Origin: Niabella drilacis
Lineage (GTDB): Bacteria; Bacteroidota; Bacteroidia; Chitinophagales; Chitinophagaceae
DNA length: 64,000 nt
Assembly: GCF_900101395.1 (NCBI RefSeq)
Contig: NZ_FMZO01000001.1
Span: forward strand, 62,001 to 126,000
Direction: 5' to 3'
Positions 1 through 8,272 of this stretch are shown piece by piece. The notes beneath the pieces were generated by a model that was given only the letters and a program-made list of their open reading frames with translations, ran no database searches and was not told the DNA's origin. Position 1 is the first letter of the stretch; each line of letters starts with the position of its first letter. A program made the position numbers and the translations under genes.

Positions 1-1079
1 CAACGATTCCGGGAGCTACGGTGGTAGATGCTGCCGGTAAACATATTTACCCGGGTTTGATCCTGGCCAGCACAGACCTGGGATTGCGGGAGATCATGAG
101 TGGCGTAAGAGGCAGCAATGATTTTTATGAGCTGGGTGATTACAATCCGGATGTTCGTTCCATTGTCGCTTACAACACGGATTCACGGATCATCAATACG
201 CTGCGTTCAAACGGGATCCTGCTGGCAAATATCGTTCCTTCCGGCAGTCTGCTGACGGGATCCTCATCTGTGGTACAACTGGATGCCTGGACCTGGGAAG
301 ACGCCCTCTACAAGGCAGACAACGGAATGTTCCTGAACTTACCGATGTTGCTGAAGTCACCGCGTTCCGGGGCCTCCGACCCTGTAAAAGAAGGGATAAA
401 ACGGATCGAGGCATTGAAAGCGTTTTTACAGGAAGCAAAAGCCTACGCCGGGTCCACAGCGCAAAAAGAAGTTAACCTGAAATTTGAAGCATTACGGCCC
501 TTATTTGCAAAAAAACAGAAATTGTTCGTCAATGCCAATATCTCCCGGCAGATCCTGATGGCGATCGATATTGCAAAAACGTTCGACATCCGGGTGGTGA
601 TCGTTGGCGGAAGTGATAGCTACCTGCTTGCCAACCTGCTCAGGCAGAACAATATTCCGGTAATCCTGAATGCCATACATGCGCTGCCTACCCTGGAGGA
701 TGACGATGTGGACCAGCCGTTTAAGACCCCTGCATTATTGCAGAAAGCAGGAGTGCTTTTTGCGCTCAACGACGATGAGAGCTCGTCCCGCTATCGCAAC
801 CTTTCTTTTTTTGCCGGTACGGCTGCTGCCTACGGGCTTTCAAAGGAGGAAGCCCTGCAGGCCATTACCTTAAATGCCGCCCGTATCCTGGGGATCGACG
901 ACCGCACGGGATCGCTTGAGGCCGGCAAGGATGCCAATATTGTTATAGCCGCCGGTGATCTCCTGGATATGAAAGAAAGCGCAGTGACCGAAGCCTATAT
1001 CCAGGGCCGGAAGATCGACCTTAATAATAAGCACAAGCAATTGTACGACCGTTACCGGCACCGTTACCAGCTGCAGTAA
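1..1079 (+). CDS. Amidohydrolase family protein, 5' end outside window
   Basis: The frame is already open at the left edge (codons from base 3, reading TIPGATVVDAAG), so the start lies upstream. The C-terminal part, LNAARILGI followed by GSLEAGKDANIVI, is the closing signature of amidohydrolases related to imidazolonepropionase, which hydrolyse C-N bonds with metal in a TIM barrel. The usual HxH metal motif after PGL is absent: the sequence reads HIYPGLILASTDLG. That suits the Bacteroidota subfamily of secreted amidohydrolase-like proteins in which catalysis is uncertain. The substrate cannot be told. A gap of about 290 bases separates it from the next operator. Confidence 0.8.
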   Translation, partial: TIPGATVVDAAGKHIYPGLILASTDLGLREIMSGVRGSNDFYELGDYNPDVRSIVAYNTDSRIINTLRSNGILLANIVPSGSLLTGSSSVVQLDAWTWEDALYKADNGMFLNLPMLLKSPRSGASDPVKEGIKRIEALKAFLQEAKAYAGSTAQKEVNLKFEALRPLFAKKQKLFVNANISRQILMAIDIAKTFDIRVVIVGGSDSYLLANLLRQNNIPVILNAIHALPTLEDDDVDQPFKTPALLQKAGVLFALNDDESSSRYRNLSFFAGTAAAYGLSKEEALQAITLNAARILGIDDRTGSLEAGKDANIVIAAGDLLDMKESAVTEAYIQGRKIDLNNKHKQLYDRYRHRYQLQ

Positions 1080-1370
1080 CCACCGGGTTATACCAATCCC
1101 CGTTTTCATCAATGGAATAAGCTTCCGCCTTTAGGTGAGCCGGCTTATTGAACCTTGCGTTTGCCGGCTAACGTTTATGCCTGCCGGCAATTTCTTTATT
1201 GGATCATCGGTTGTCAAAACTATGATCCCCAACCCCTGTGTGCGGCGTGCTGAATTTTGTATTTCAATCAAATAGGAAGGATTTTGCTTTTATGACCAAG
1301 TTGGAATTGATATAAGTGTCTGAGCCTCACGGCTTGACATGGGTTAAGATTTTCCTGCTTTTTAATGAAA
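1080..1370. other. Intergenic gap before the TetR operator
   Basis: No open frame with coding character is visible on either strand. A weak inverted repeat around 1118-1155 (AATAAGC ... GGCTTATT) could end the amidohydrolase transcript but lacks a clear T-run. Nothing else is recognised. Confidence 0.5.
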
Positions 1371-1415
1371 ATTAAACAAGTGTTTGATTAATTAAACACT
1401 TGTTTAATATCTTTG
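1371..1415 (+). promoter_or_regulatory. Palindromic operator and promoter of the TetR-efflux operon
   Basis: Bases 1371-1408 form a 38-bp palindrome with a single mismatched pair; the arms are ATTAAACAAGTGTTT and its complement, centred at 1389/1390. A Bacteroidota promoter lies inside it: TTTG at 1383-1386, a 21-bp spacer and TATCTTTG at 1408-1415. The GTG start of the TetR gene follows 21 bases later. A dimeric TetR bound here would cover both promoter elements, so autorepression of the whole operon is the natural reading. Confidence 0.8.
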
Positions 1416-1436
1416 TGAAGGAAAATTTTAAAAAAA

Positions 1437-2081
1437 GTGTCAGCAGCGTTTACACAAAAGCAATTAGAAATTATGGAGGCCGCAGTGCGGCTTTTTGCCG
1501 GCAAAGGGTTCGACAATACATCGGTACGCGATGTTGCAAAAGCTGCCGGGGTCAATGTGGCCATGATCTCCTATTATTTTGGTTCAAAGGAAAAGCTGCT
1601 GGAAGCCATCTTCATCAAGTATATAACCACCATGCGGGCAAAGCTGGAGGAAATTGTTTTTGCCAGCAATGTGACCCCCGCCGAAAAGATTGACCGGATC
1701 CTTGAATCCTATATTGACACAATTGCCGCTAACCGGCATTTTCATTTGCTGATGGTAAGAGAGCAGGGGGTGATGAAAAATAAGATTATGTATGATGGTG
1801 TAAAGAGCCTGAAACTAAAAAATACTTCGTTGATAAAAGGCGCGATAAAGGCAGGTGCCAAGGCGGGCATTTTTAAAAAGAACGTCGATATCACTATTCT
1901 GGGGCTGACTGTGTTCGGGACCATTAACCAGGCCTTTAACACCCAGCGGTTCCTTTGCGAGCAATACCGCATCAACCCGGAAAACGAGGCAGAGTTTTTA
2001 AAAGTGATCATCCCGCGGCTGAAAACACACCTGAAAGAAGTTGTCAGAAGTTACCTGCTGGTGAAAGAGTCGGATAAATAA
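1437..2081 (+). CDS. TetR/AcrR family transcriptional regulator
   Basis: A 214-residue one-component repressor. Residues 5-55 form the TetR helix-turn-helix domain (AVRLFAGKGFDNTSVRDVAK, then AAGVNVAMISYYFGSKEKLL); the rest is the variable ligand-binding helical domain. The start is GTG at 1437, right after the palindromic operator; the next in-frame ATG at 1473 would cut into the first DNA-binding helix. It is the first gene of a co-directional run with TolC, HlyD and MFS genes (31-base gap to the next), so it most likely senses a toxic compound and derepresses its export. The ligand is unknown. Confidence 0.93.
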   Translation: MSAAFTQKQLEIMEAAVRLFAGKGFDNTSVRDVAKAAGVNVAMISYYFGSKEKLLEAIFIKYITTMRAKLEEIVFASNVTPAEKIDRILESYIDTIAANRHFHLLMVREQGVMKNKIMYDGVKSLKLKNTSLIKGAIKAGAKAGIFKKNVDITILGLTVFGTINQAFNTQRFLCEQYRINPENEAEFLKVIIPRLKTHLKEVVRSYLLVKESDK

Positions 2082-2112
2082 ATTGAAAGTTTCGTAAAAG
2101 CTGATTTTGTAT

Positions 2113-3450
2113 ATGAATAAAAAAATAACAGCCATTGCAGCGCTGTTTTCAATGCTGGTGGTGGCGGGCAATCGTCTTTCTGCACAGGAAGTAAGAAAGC
2201 TTTCGGTAAAGGAAGCAGTAGCGCTGGGTTTGCAAAGCAGCAAACATTTAAAGATTGATCAGGCCAAAGTGCTGGAGGCTGATGCCGCTTTGGAAGAGGC
2301 AAAAGACCGCCAGCTGCCGGACTTTAAGATCAGCGGGTCTTATATGCGTTTGACAACGGCAAAGATCGATATGAAAACCGCGCAGAGCCAGGACGCGTCT
2401 TCCGGAAGCGGCTCCGGTGGCGGGGTTCCCAAAATCTCCCAGGCAATGTATGGTATGGCCAACCTGTCGCTCCCGTTATATGCCGGGGGAAAGATCCGGT
2501 ATGGCATCCAGTCTGCCAGGTACCTGCTGGAGGCCGAAAAACTTAATGCCGGTAATGATCAGAACGGAATTGTCTATAATCTTATAGCCGCCTATACAAA
2601 CCTGTTTAAGGCGGCGCAGGTCATTGATGTGATCAAAGAAAACCTGGCGGCCTCCGAAAGCAGGGATTCCAATTTTATCCGCCTGGAAAATAACGGGCTG
2701 ATGGCCCGCAACGACCGGCTAAAAGCACAGCTGCAGACTTCCGGTATTGAATTGCAGCTGCTGGAAGCGCAGAGTAATTATAATATAGCCAATGTAAATA
2801 TGGACCTGCTGCTGGGATTGCCGCAAAATACGGTGATAGCGGTGGATCCGGCTTTTATCAATGAGGTACCACAGGAGCAGCCCTATACGTATTATGAAGA
2901 GAAGGCGGTGGAAGGCCGGCAGGATATGAAGGCGCTGGGCTATCAGCAGAAAGCGGCCGACCTGGGTATCAGGGCGGCAAAAGCGGGTTATCTTCCCTCA
3001 CTGGCGCTTACAGGGGGGTATGTAGCGTTGAATATACCTGGTTTTTTGTCGGTGACCAATGCGGTAAATGCCGGGCTGGGCGTTCAATACAGCCTTTCCA
3101 GCCTTTGGAAGACGGGGGCTGCGGTCAAAAAGGCAAAGGCACAGGCGCTGCAGCTATCCGCTTCGAGGGAAATGCTGTCCGATAATATTCGTCTTCAGAT
3201 CAACAGGGACTATCAGAATGCATTACTGGCAAAGAAAAAAATTGAAGTGCATGATAAGTCGCTCATACAGGCAGAGGAGAATTACCGCATCACCAAAAAT
3301 AAATATGACAATAGCCTGGTTACCATTACAGATCTGCTGGATGCCAATGTAGCATTATTGTCATCTAAGATAAATGTGTTAAATGCAAAAGCCGACGCGG
3401 CCCTGGCCTATCAGAAATTGCTGGAAAGCTCGGGTATGTTGTTTCAATAA
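2113..3450 (+). CDS. TolC-family outer membrane efflux protein
   Basis: A 445-residue outer-membrane channel protein. The chosen ATG at 2113 gives a Sec signal peptide (MNKKITAIAALFSMLVVAG, cleavage near SAQE); an upstream in-frame TTG at 2107 adds only two residues. The body shows the alternating helical hairpins of the family (LSVKEAVALGLQSSKHLKID near the N-terminus, TKNKYDNSLVTITDLLDAN near the C-terminus), the typical internal duplication of TolC. It would form the periplasm-spanning tunnel for the HlyD and MFS proteins encoded next. A Gly/Ser-rich run (SSGSGSGGG) sits near residue 100. Confidence 0.93.
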   Translation: MNKKITAIAALFSMLVVAGNRLSAQEVRKLSVKEAVALGLQSSKHLKIDQAKVLEADAALEEAKDRQLPDFKISGSYMRLTTAKIDMKTAQSQDASSGSGSGGGVPKISQAMYGMANLSLPLYAGGKIRYGIQSARYLLEAEKLNAGNDQNGIVYNLIAAYTNLFKAAQVIDVIKENLAASESRDSNFIRLENNGLMARNDRLKAQLQTSGIELQLLEAQSNYNIANVNMDLLLGLPQNTVIAVDPAFINEVPQEQPYTYYEEKAVEGRQDMKALGYQQKAADLGIRAAKAGYLPSLALTGGYVALNIPGFLSVTNAVNAGLGVQYSLSSLWKTGAAVKKAKAQALQLSASREMLSDNIRLQINRDYQNALLAKKKIEVHDKSLIQAEENYRITKNKYDNSLVTITDLLDANVALLSSKINVLNAKADAALAYQKLLESSGMLFQ

Positions 3451-3481
3451 TTTGTAAAAAGCTTATTTAAATCGTTACACA

Positions 3482-4597
3482 ATGGCAAAGGAACAAGTTC
3501 AGGTTCAACCAAACGAAACCAATCAAAAGAAAAAAAGAAGCCCCGTATTCTTTATCATACTGGCGGCGCTGATAGTGGGCGGCGGTTATTTTGGGATTAA
3601 ATCCTATATCTACGGCAAGCATCATGAAGATACGGACGACGCCCAGGTTGCCGCCAATGTAAACCCGGTTATATCCAAGATCTCCGGCTACATCGCAGAA
3701 GTAAAAGTAAAAGACAATCAGTTTGTGCATAAGGGAGATACCCTCGTGGTGCTGGACACAAGGGATCTGAGGATGGCGCTGGAGCAGGCAGAAGCCGCGC
3801 TGGGAACGGCGCAGAGCAATGTTGCGGCGGCCCGCGCAGGAACTGAAGCAGCCCACAAAAGTATCAGTACCGCAAATGCAGCGGTGGCTACCGCCGATGC
3901 GCAGATAGAGGCAGCCCGGGTAAATGTATGGCGTACGACGGAAGATCTCAAGCGCTATGAGAACCTGATAAAAGATCACTCCATAACCCAGCAGCAATAT
4001 GAGCAGGCGCTGGCGGCCAAACAAACGGCAGACCGGCAACTGGCGATCCTGAAAGAGCAGCGGAGCCAGGCAGCTGCACAAACCGGTGCGGTGAGCTCAC
4101 AATCGAAAGCTACATCCGAGCAGATCGGTGTTACATCTGCCATGGTGCACCAGCGCGAGGTAGATGTGGAGAATGCCAAACTGAACCTGAGCTATGCCGT
4201 TATTGTGGCGCACGAAGATGGTGTGGTTTCCAAAGTTCCGGTACAGACGGGACAGTTTATCCAGGCCGGGGCACAGCTGTTCAGTATTATCCTCGACAAT
4301 GATAAATGGGTGGTGGCCAACTTTAAGGAAACACAATTGTCGCGGATGGTGACCGGTCAGAAAGTGGCCATCAGTGTAGATGCATTTCCCAAACATGATT
4401 TTGAGGGAGTGGTAAGCTCCTTTTCACCGGCAACAGGCTCTGTGTCCGCGCTGCTCCCCGCCGATAATGCCAGTGGCAATTTTGTAAAAGTGGTACAGCG
4501 GGTTCCGGTAAGAATTGAATTTGTGAATAAGAACGATTCCCTGATACAAAAATTACGCGCCGGCATGAATGTGCTGGTAGATGTTCATCTTAATTAG
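3482..4597 (+). CDS. HlyD/EmrA-type membrane fusion protein
   Basis: A 371-residue periplasmic adaptor. One transmembrane anchor lies at about residues 20-41 (FFIILAALIVGGGYFGI), followed by a biotinyl-lipoyl-like half (NVNPVISKISGYIAEVKVKD), an Ala/Gln-rich coiled coil (residues 90-215), the second lipoyl half (YAVIVAHEDGVVSKVPVQTG) and a beta-barrel domain. The order matches EmrA, partner of DHA2 transporters. It lies 31 bases behind the TolC gene. Its TAG stop is embedded in the first unit of an intergenic repeat (TTAGTGAGAAG). Confidence 0.92.
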   Translation: MAKEQVQVQPNETNQKKKRSPVFFIILAALIVGGGYFGIKSYIYGKHHEDTDDAQVAANVNPVISKISGYIAEVKVKDNQFVHKGDTLVVLDTRDLRMALEQAEAALGTAQSNVAAARAGTEAAHKSISTANAAVATADAQIEAARVNVWRTTEDLKRYENLIKDHSITQQQYEQALAAKQTADRQLAILKEQRSQAAAQTGAVSSQSKATSEQIGVTSAMVHQREVDVENAKLNLSYAVIVAHEDGVVSKVPVQTGQFIQAGAQLFSIILDNDKWVVANFKETQLSRMVTGQKVAISVDAFPKHDFEGVVSSFSPATGSVSALLPADNASGNFVKVVQRVPVRIEFVNKNDSLIQKLRAGMNVLVDVHLN

Positions 4598-4708
4598 TGA
4601 GAAGTTGGATAGTGAGAAGTTAGTTAGTGAGAAGTTGGATAGTGAAATGTGGAAGGATAAAAGGGGAAGCAGATTGTTTCACTATCCAACTTTTCACTTC
4701 TCACTAAT
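4594..4708. repeat. Intergenic direct and inverted repeat
   Basis: Two copies of a 21-base unit (starting TTAGTGAGAAGTTGG) begin at 4594 and 4624; an inverted copy occupies about 4676-4708 (CACTATCCAAC ... CTTCTCACTAA). The second and inverted copies could fold into a long hairpin with a 7-base bulge. It overlaps the stop codon of the HlyD gene and ends 36 bases before the MFS start. Similar repeats recur in other intergenic gaps of this window. Confidence 0.8.
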
Positions 4709-4744
4709 TAAATTTCACTTTCCTCAATAAAAAGATATCAGTTT

Positions 4745-6328
4745 ATGCAACAGGATTCTCTTGTAGAATATGGTGCCCGGCGCGTGATCGTTACGGTTAC
4801 GGCGATCATTTGTGCGCTGCTTGAAATTGTAGACAGTACCATTGTAAACGTGGCGCTGAACGACATGAAGGGGAACCTGGGTGCAACCCTGTCGGAAGTG
4901 GGATGGGTGATTACTGCCTATGCTATCGGGAATGTGATCGTTGTGCCCATGACCAGCTGGCTCTCGCAACAGTTTGGGCGAAGGAACTACTTTGCGGTTT
5001 CGATCGTATTGTTTACGATCTGTTCCTTCCTTTGTGGTAACGCTACCAATATATGGGAGCTGGTGGCATTCCGTTTCCTGCAGGGTGTGGGTGGCGGCGC
5101 TTTGCTGGTAACCTCCCAAACGATCATCACAGAGTCGTACCCGATTGAGAAGAGAGGAATGGCACAGGCTATTTATGGTTTGGGTGTGATTGCGGGCCCT
5201 ACGCTGGGACCACCCCTCGGAGGTTATATCGTAGATAATTTCAGCTGGCCGTATATATTTTACATTAATATACCGCTGGGTATCATTGCAACACTGCTGA
5301 CCTTGCAGTTTGTACGCAGTCCTAAGTTTGCCGAGAAGAAGGCCGCACATGAAATTGACTGGCTGGGTATATTTCTGCTGAGCGCCACGGTAGGGTCTCT
5401 TCAGTACATCCTGGAACGGGGGCATGAGGACGACTGGTTTTCCAGCAAAGCGATCGTTGTGCTGACGATCACGGCTGTTTTAGGATTGTTCTTCTTTATC
5501 TGGCGGGAGCTTACCTATAAAAACCCTATTGTAGAATTGAGGGTGCTCCGGAACGGGAACCTGCGTATTGGTACCGTGATGTCCTTTATCCTGGGCTTCG
5601 GGCTCTATGGTTCAACCTTTATTGTACCGCTTTATACTCAAAGTATTTTGGGTTGGACGGCCCTGCAGGCGGGCATGCTGATGATACCTGCCACGCTGGC
5701 AACAGCCTTTATGATGCCCTTTATCGGGCGGATGATCGCCAAAGGCGTGCCCCAGCAGTATATGGTGGCCACGGGACTGTTCCTTTTCTTTATTTATAGC
5801 TTCTGGGGATACAAGATCATCACCCCTGATACGGGAAAGGATGCATTTTTCTGGATGCTCATTGTACGTGGGGTGGGGTTGGGATTGCTGTTTATTCCCA
5901 TTACCACACTGGCACTCTCTACCCTTAAGGGACAGGAAATTGGCCAGGGGGCTGCATTTACCGGTATGATGCGCCAGTTAGGCGGCTCTTTTGGTGTAGC
6001 AGCTATTACAACATTTATCGCTAACCGGAATATGCTTTACCGCAACGACCTGGTATCGAAGCTGGATGTAAACGATCTGAACGTGCAGCAGCGGGTGAAT
6101 GCGTTGCAACATAGTTTTACGGCAAAAGGCATGCCCCCGGATGCGGCCCTGGAGTCGGCACATAAGATCCTGGATTTTACGGTGACCAGGCAGGCCACGG
6201 TCCTTTCTTATATGGATGTGTTCCTCTACCTGGGACTGATGTTCCTGATCTGCATCCCCTTTATCCTGTTTATTAAAAAGAGAAAGGGAAAACAGGAAAA
6301 AATGGATATGGGAGAGATGATGCATTGA
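4745..6328 (+). CDS. DHA2-family MFS drug:proton antiporter (EmrB/QacA type)
   Basis: A 527-residue polytopic inner-membrane transporter, the length and hydrophobic pattern of the 14-helix DHA2 branch. Visible family motifs are DSTIVNVALNDM in helix 1, WLSQQFGRRNYF (motif A) and LGVIAGPTLGPPLGGYI (motif C of antiporters). With the upstream HlyD and TolC proteins it would form an EmrAB-TolC-like tripartite pump crossing both membranes, controlled by the TetR gene at the head of the operon. The repeat-bearing 147-base gap before it is the largest in the operon. Substrate unknown. Confidence 0.93.
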   Translation: MQQDSLVEYGARRVIVTVTAIICALLEIVDSTIVNVALNDMKGNLGATLSEVGWVITAYAIGNVIVVPMTSWLSQQFGRRNYFAVSIVLFTICSFLCGNATNIWELVAFRFLQGVGGGALLVTSQTIITESYPIEKRGMAQAIYGLGVIAGPTLGPPLGGYIVDNFSWPYIFYINIPLGIIATLLTLQFVRSPKFAEKKAAHEIDWLGIFLLSATVGSLQYILERGHEDDWFSSKAIVVLTITAVLGLFFFIWRELTYKNPIVELRVLRNGNLRIGTVMSFILGFGLYGSTFIVPLYTQSILGWTALQAGMLMIPATLATAFMMPFIGRMIAKGVPQQYMVATGLFLFFIYSFWGYKIITPDTGKDAFFWMLIVRGVGLGLLFIPITTLALSTLKGQEIGQGAAFTGMMRQLGGSFGVAAITTFIANRNMLYRNDLVSKLDVNDLNVQQRVNALQHSFTAKGMPPDAALESAHKILDFTVTRQATVLSYMDVFLYLGLMFLICIPFILFIKKRKGKQEKMDMGEMMH

Positions 6329-6344
6329 CGGGGCGAATTTCAGG

Positions 6345-6480
6345 TTTCATGTTCCCGGTTTGAGGTTGTGCCCGGGAACAGGGCTGATGACTGGGCGCTG
6401 ATATGCCTCATCTTCCGAATCCCAACACTCAATGCTCCTGTTTCGAATCGCAAATCTCATCTCCCCCAATCAGAAACTTT
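6345..6480. repeat. Repeat-rich leader before the YdcF-like gene
   Basis: The gap holds TTTCAGGTTTCATG, a hairpin formed by GTTCCCGG and CCGGGAAC (6352-6379), and degenerate pyrimidine-rich units such as CGAATCGCAAATCTCATC. The same words (GGTTTGAGGTT, CAAATCTCA) recur before the BlaR1-like gene and before proC. It makes the upstream in-frame ATG at 6403 an unlikely true start. Confidence 0.6.
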
Positions 6481-6498
6481 GCCGTATTTTTAATCCCG

Positions 6499-7185
6499 AT
6501 GTTGCAAAAAATAATCGCTGCGCTGGGACTCTTGTTAATGATCGTTGCTATAAGCGGATGTATTGTTTCGTACAGGAAGCGCCCGACACGTCTGTATGAA
6601 GACGTACTTTCAAAAAAAATGACCTTTGACGCAGGCATTGTTCCCGGTTATCCGTTTAAAGATGGAAAATGGGATTCGATAATGAAGGGAAGGGTCCTTT
6701 GGGCCATCTGCTTATATGAACAGGGCATTATCCGAAATATTATATTTTCAGGAGGCGCTGTTTATACACCCTATGCTGAAGCGAGGATTATGGGCCTTTA
6801 TGCGCAGCAACTGGGGATACCGGCAGCGCATATTTTTTATGAAACAAAGGCGGAGCATAGTACTGAAAACGTTTTTTATTCCTATCAGATTGCGCGTCAA
6901 CAGGGATTTAAATCCATTGCACTGGTAACGGATCCCTTCCAGTCATCGATGATGAAGGGTTTCACCAGGCGTAAGTTCGGCACCCGGATCATCCATATTC
7001 CCTTTATGGTAGATACGCTCAGGAAGCGCAACCCGGTGGAAGTGGTTATTGATCCGGCCCCCGCCTATGTACAGCCTTTCCGTTCAATACTGGATCGGGA
7101 AGGGGTTTTTCGGCGTTTTCGCGGAACATTGGGGGCTTTTATCCCATGGGAAGATAAAGTATGGAGAAAAGCCCGGCCACTGTAG
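6499..7185 (+). CDS. YdcF/SanA-like DUF218 family protein
   Basis: Starting at ATG 6499 the protein has 228 residues and begins with a hydrophobic anchor (IIAALGLLLMIVAISG) ending at a possible lipobox Cys (AISGC). The DUF218 core follows: FDAGIVPGYPF, IIFSGGAVYTPYAEARIM, then AEHSTENVFYSYQIARQQGF and the strand SIALVTDPFQSSM. In this family the core is a Rossmann-like fold linked to envelope functions (SanA, ElyC); the reaction is unsettled. An upstream ATG at 6403 would add 32 residues encoded by repeat-like DNA and is not preferred. It converges on cydB with an 8-base gap. Confidence 0.85.
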   Translation: MLQKIIAALGLLLMIVAISGCIVSYRKRPTRLYEDVLSKKMTFDAGIVPGYPFKDGKWDSIMKGRVLWAICLYEQGIIRNIIFSGGAVYTPYAEARIMGLYAQQLGIPAAHIFYETKAEHSTENVFYSYQIARQQGFKSIALVTDPFQSSMMKGFTRRKFGTRIIHIPFMVDTLRKRNPVEVVIDPAPAYVQPFRSILDREGVFRRFRGTLGAFIPWEDKVWRKARPL

Positions 7186-7193
7186 CAGGGTTC

Positions 7194-8201
7194 TTAGGCT
7201 TCTTCCTGTTTGTTAAAGCTGTAAAGCAGGTAAAAAAGCGCCGGCAAAATAAACACACTTCCTGCCAGAAGCGCAACCGCCAGTGCATGGATCGTTTTGT
7301 CGGTACCCTTGTGTATCAGCAGGGATAAGCCGTCTGAGTTTTTCAGGTTGATCAGCACTGGATAGTGCTCATACGTAATCGCTACCAGCAGCAATGAGAT
7401 CTGCGCCCCTGCAATGATCCGCAGCCATTTTGTAGACTGGCGGAAGAGTGAAACCCACATCCATATTAATGAAAGCGCTGCCAATACCACGCAGGTTATG
7501 CTTATGGGGTTTCCGAAGAGCCAGCTTGCGAGGGGAACCCCGTCCCGTTGTGCCGCGATGAGCACCAGCAAGGCAGCGGCTATCGCCGCCAGGCTCATAT
7601 GTTTGGCCTTTTGGATAAAGCGCTGCCGCTCTGCTTCTGTTTTGGTTTCCCCAATGATAAAAATGGCTGCCAGGAAGCCGCAGATAGTGACGGTGAAGAT
7701 GCCCACCGTTACTGGAAACAACCCCAGCCAGCTGAAAATATAAGCATCCGCGAAATGGGTAGCCAGGGGATCGATCCTCCCCGAAACGGCGCTGCCGGCA
7801 ATGATGCCCAGGAACAGGGGGGTGATGATGCTGGAGTACATAAATGTTTTGGAATAAACGGTCTGCATCTTATCCTGTACCGCATCATAGTTCCGGAAGC
7901 TGAAGGCGGTGCCTCTTGCCACAATGCCCAGCAGCATAATAACCAATGGAATATGGAGGTAGATGGATACCGTGGAATAGATGACGGGGAAGCCAACAAA
8001 AAGGATCACAATCGCAATGATCAGCCACATATGATTGGCCTCCCATATAGGGCCAATGGCGCGGTACATGGCTTTCCGGGTCTGCTCCTTACTTTTCTTT
8101 GTAGAAAGAAACTCAAGGATACCTGCGCCAAAATCGGCCCCTCCCATTAATACATAAAGAAGGATCGATGCCCACAAATATGCCATAACTACATAAAGCA
8201 T
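7194..8201 (-). CDS. cydB: Cytochrome bd ubiquinol oxidase subunit II
   Basis: A 335-residue integral membrane protein with the CydB pattern of paired helices. The N-terminus MLYVVMAYLWASILLYVLMG followed by GGADFGAGILE and IGPIWEANHMWLI is the family signature. CydB stabilises the haem-bearing subunit CydA in the high-affinity quinol:O2 oxidoreductase used at low oxygen. It lies 71 bases downstream of cydA on the same strand. No small CydX-like frame is obvious in the few bases between it and the convergent upstream neighbour. Confidence 0.95.
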   Translation of the reverse strand: MLYVVMAYLWASILLYVLMGGADFGAGILEFLSTKKSKEQTRKAMYRAIGPIWEANHMWLIIAIVILFVGFPVIYSTVSIYLHIPLVIMLLGIVARGTAFSFRNYDAVQDKMQTVYSKTFMYSSIITPLFLGIIAGSAVSGRIDPLATHFADAYIFSWLGLFPVTVGIFTVTICGFLAAIFIIGETKTEAERQRFIQKAKHMSLAAIAAALLVLIAAQRDGVPLASWLFGNPISITCVVLAALSLIWMWVSLFRQSTKWLRIIAGAQISLLLVAITYEHYPVLINLKNSDGLSLLIHKGTDKTIHALAVALLAGSVFILPALFYLLYSFNKQEEA

Positions 8202-8272
8202 GTTTTATTATTTATTGTTCTGGTTTGTCGTTAACCTCAGGCGTCAAACGATAAACCGCAGACATCAAATTT

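Noticed and set aside
4594-4708. CRISPR-like reading of the HlyD-MFS gap repeats
   Set aside because: Only two direct copies and one inverted copy, with no unique spacers of even length and no cas genes.
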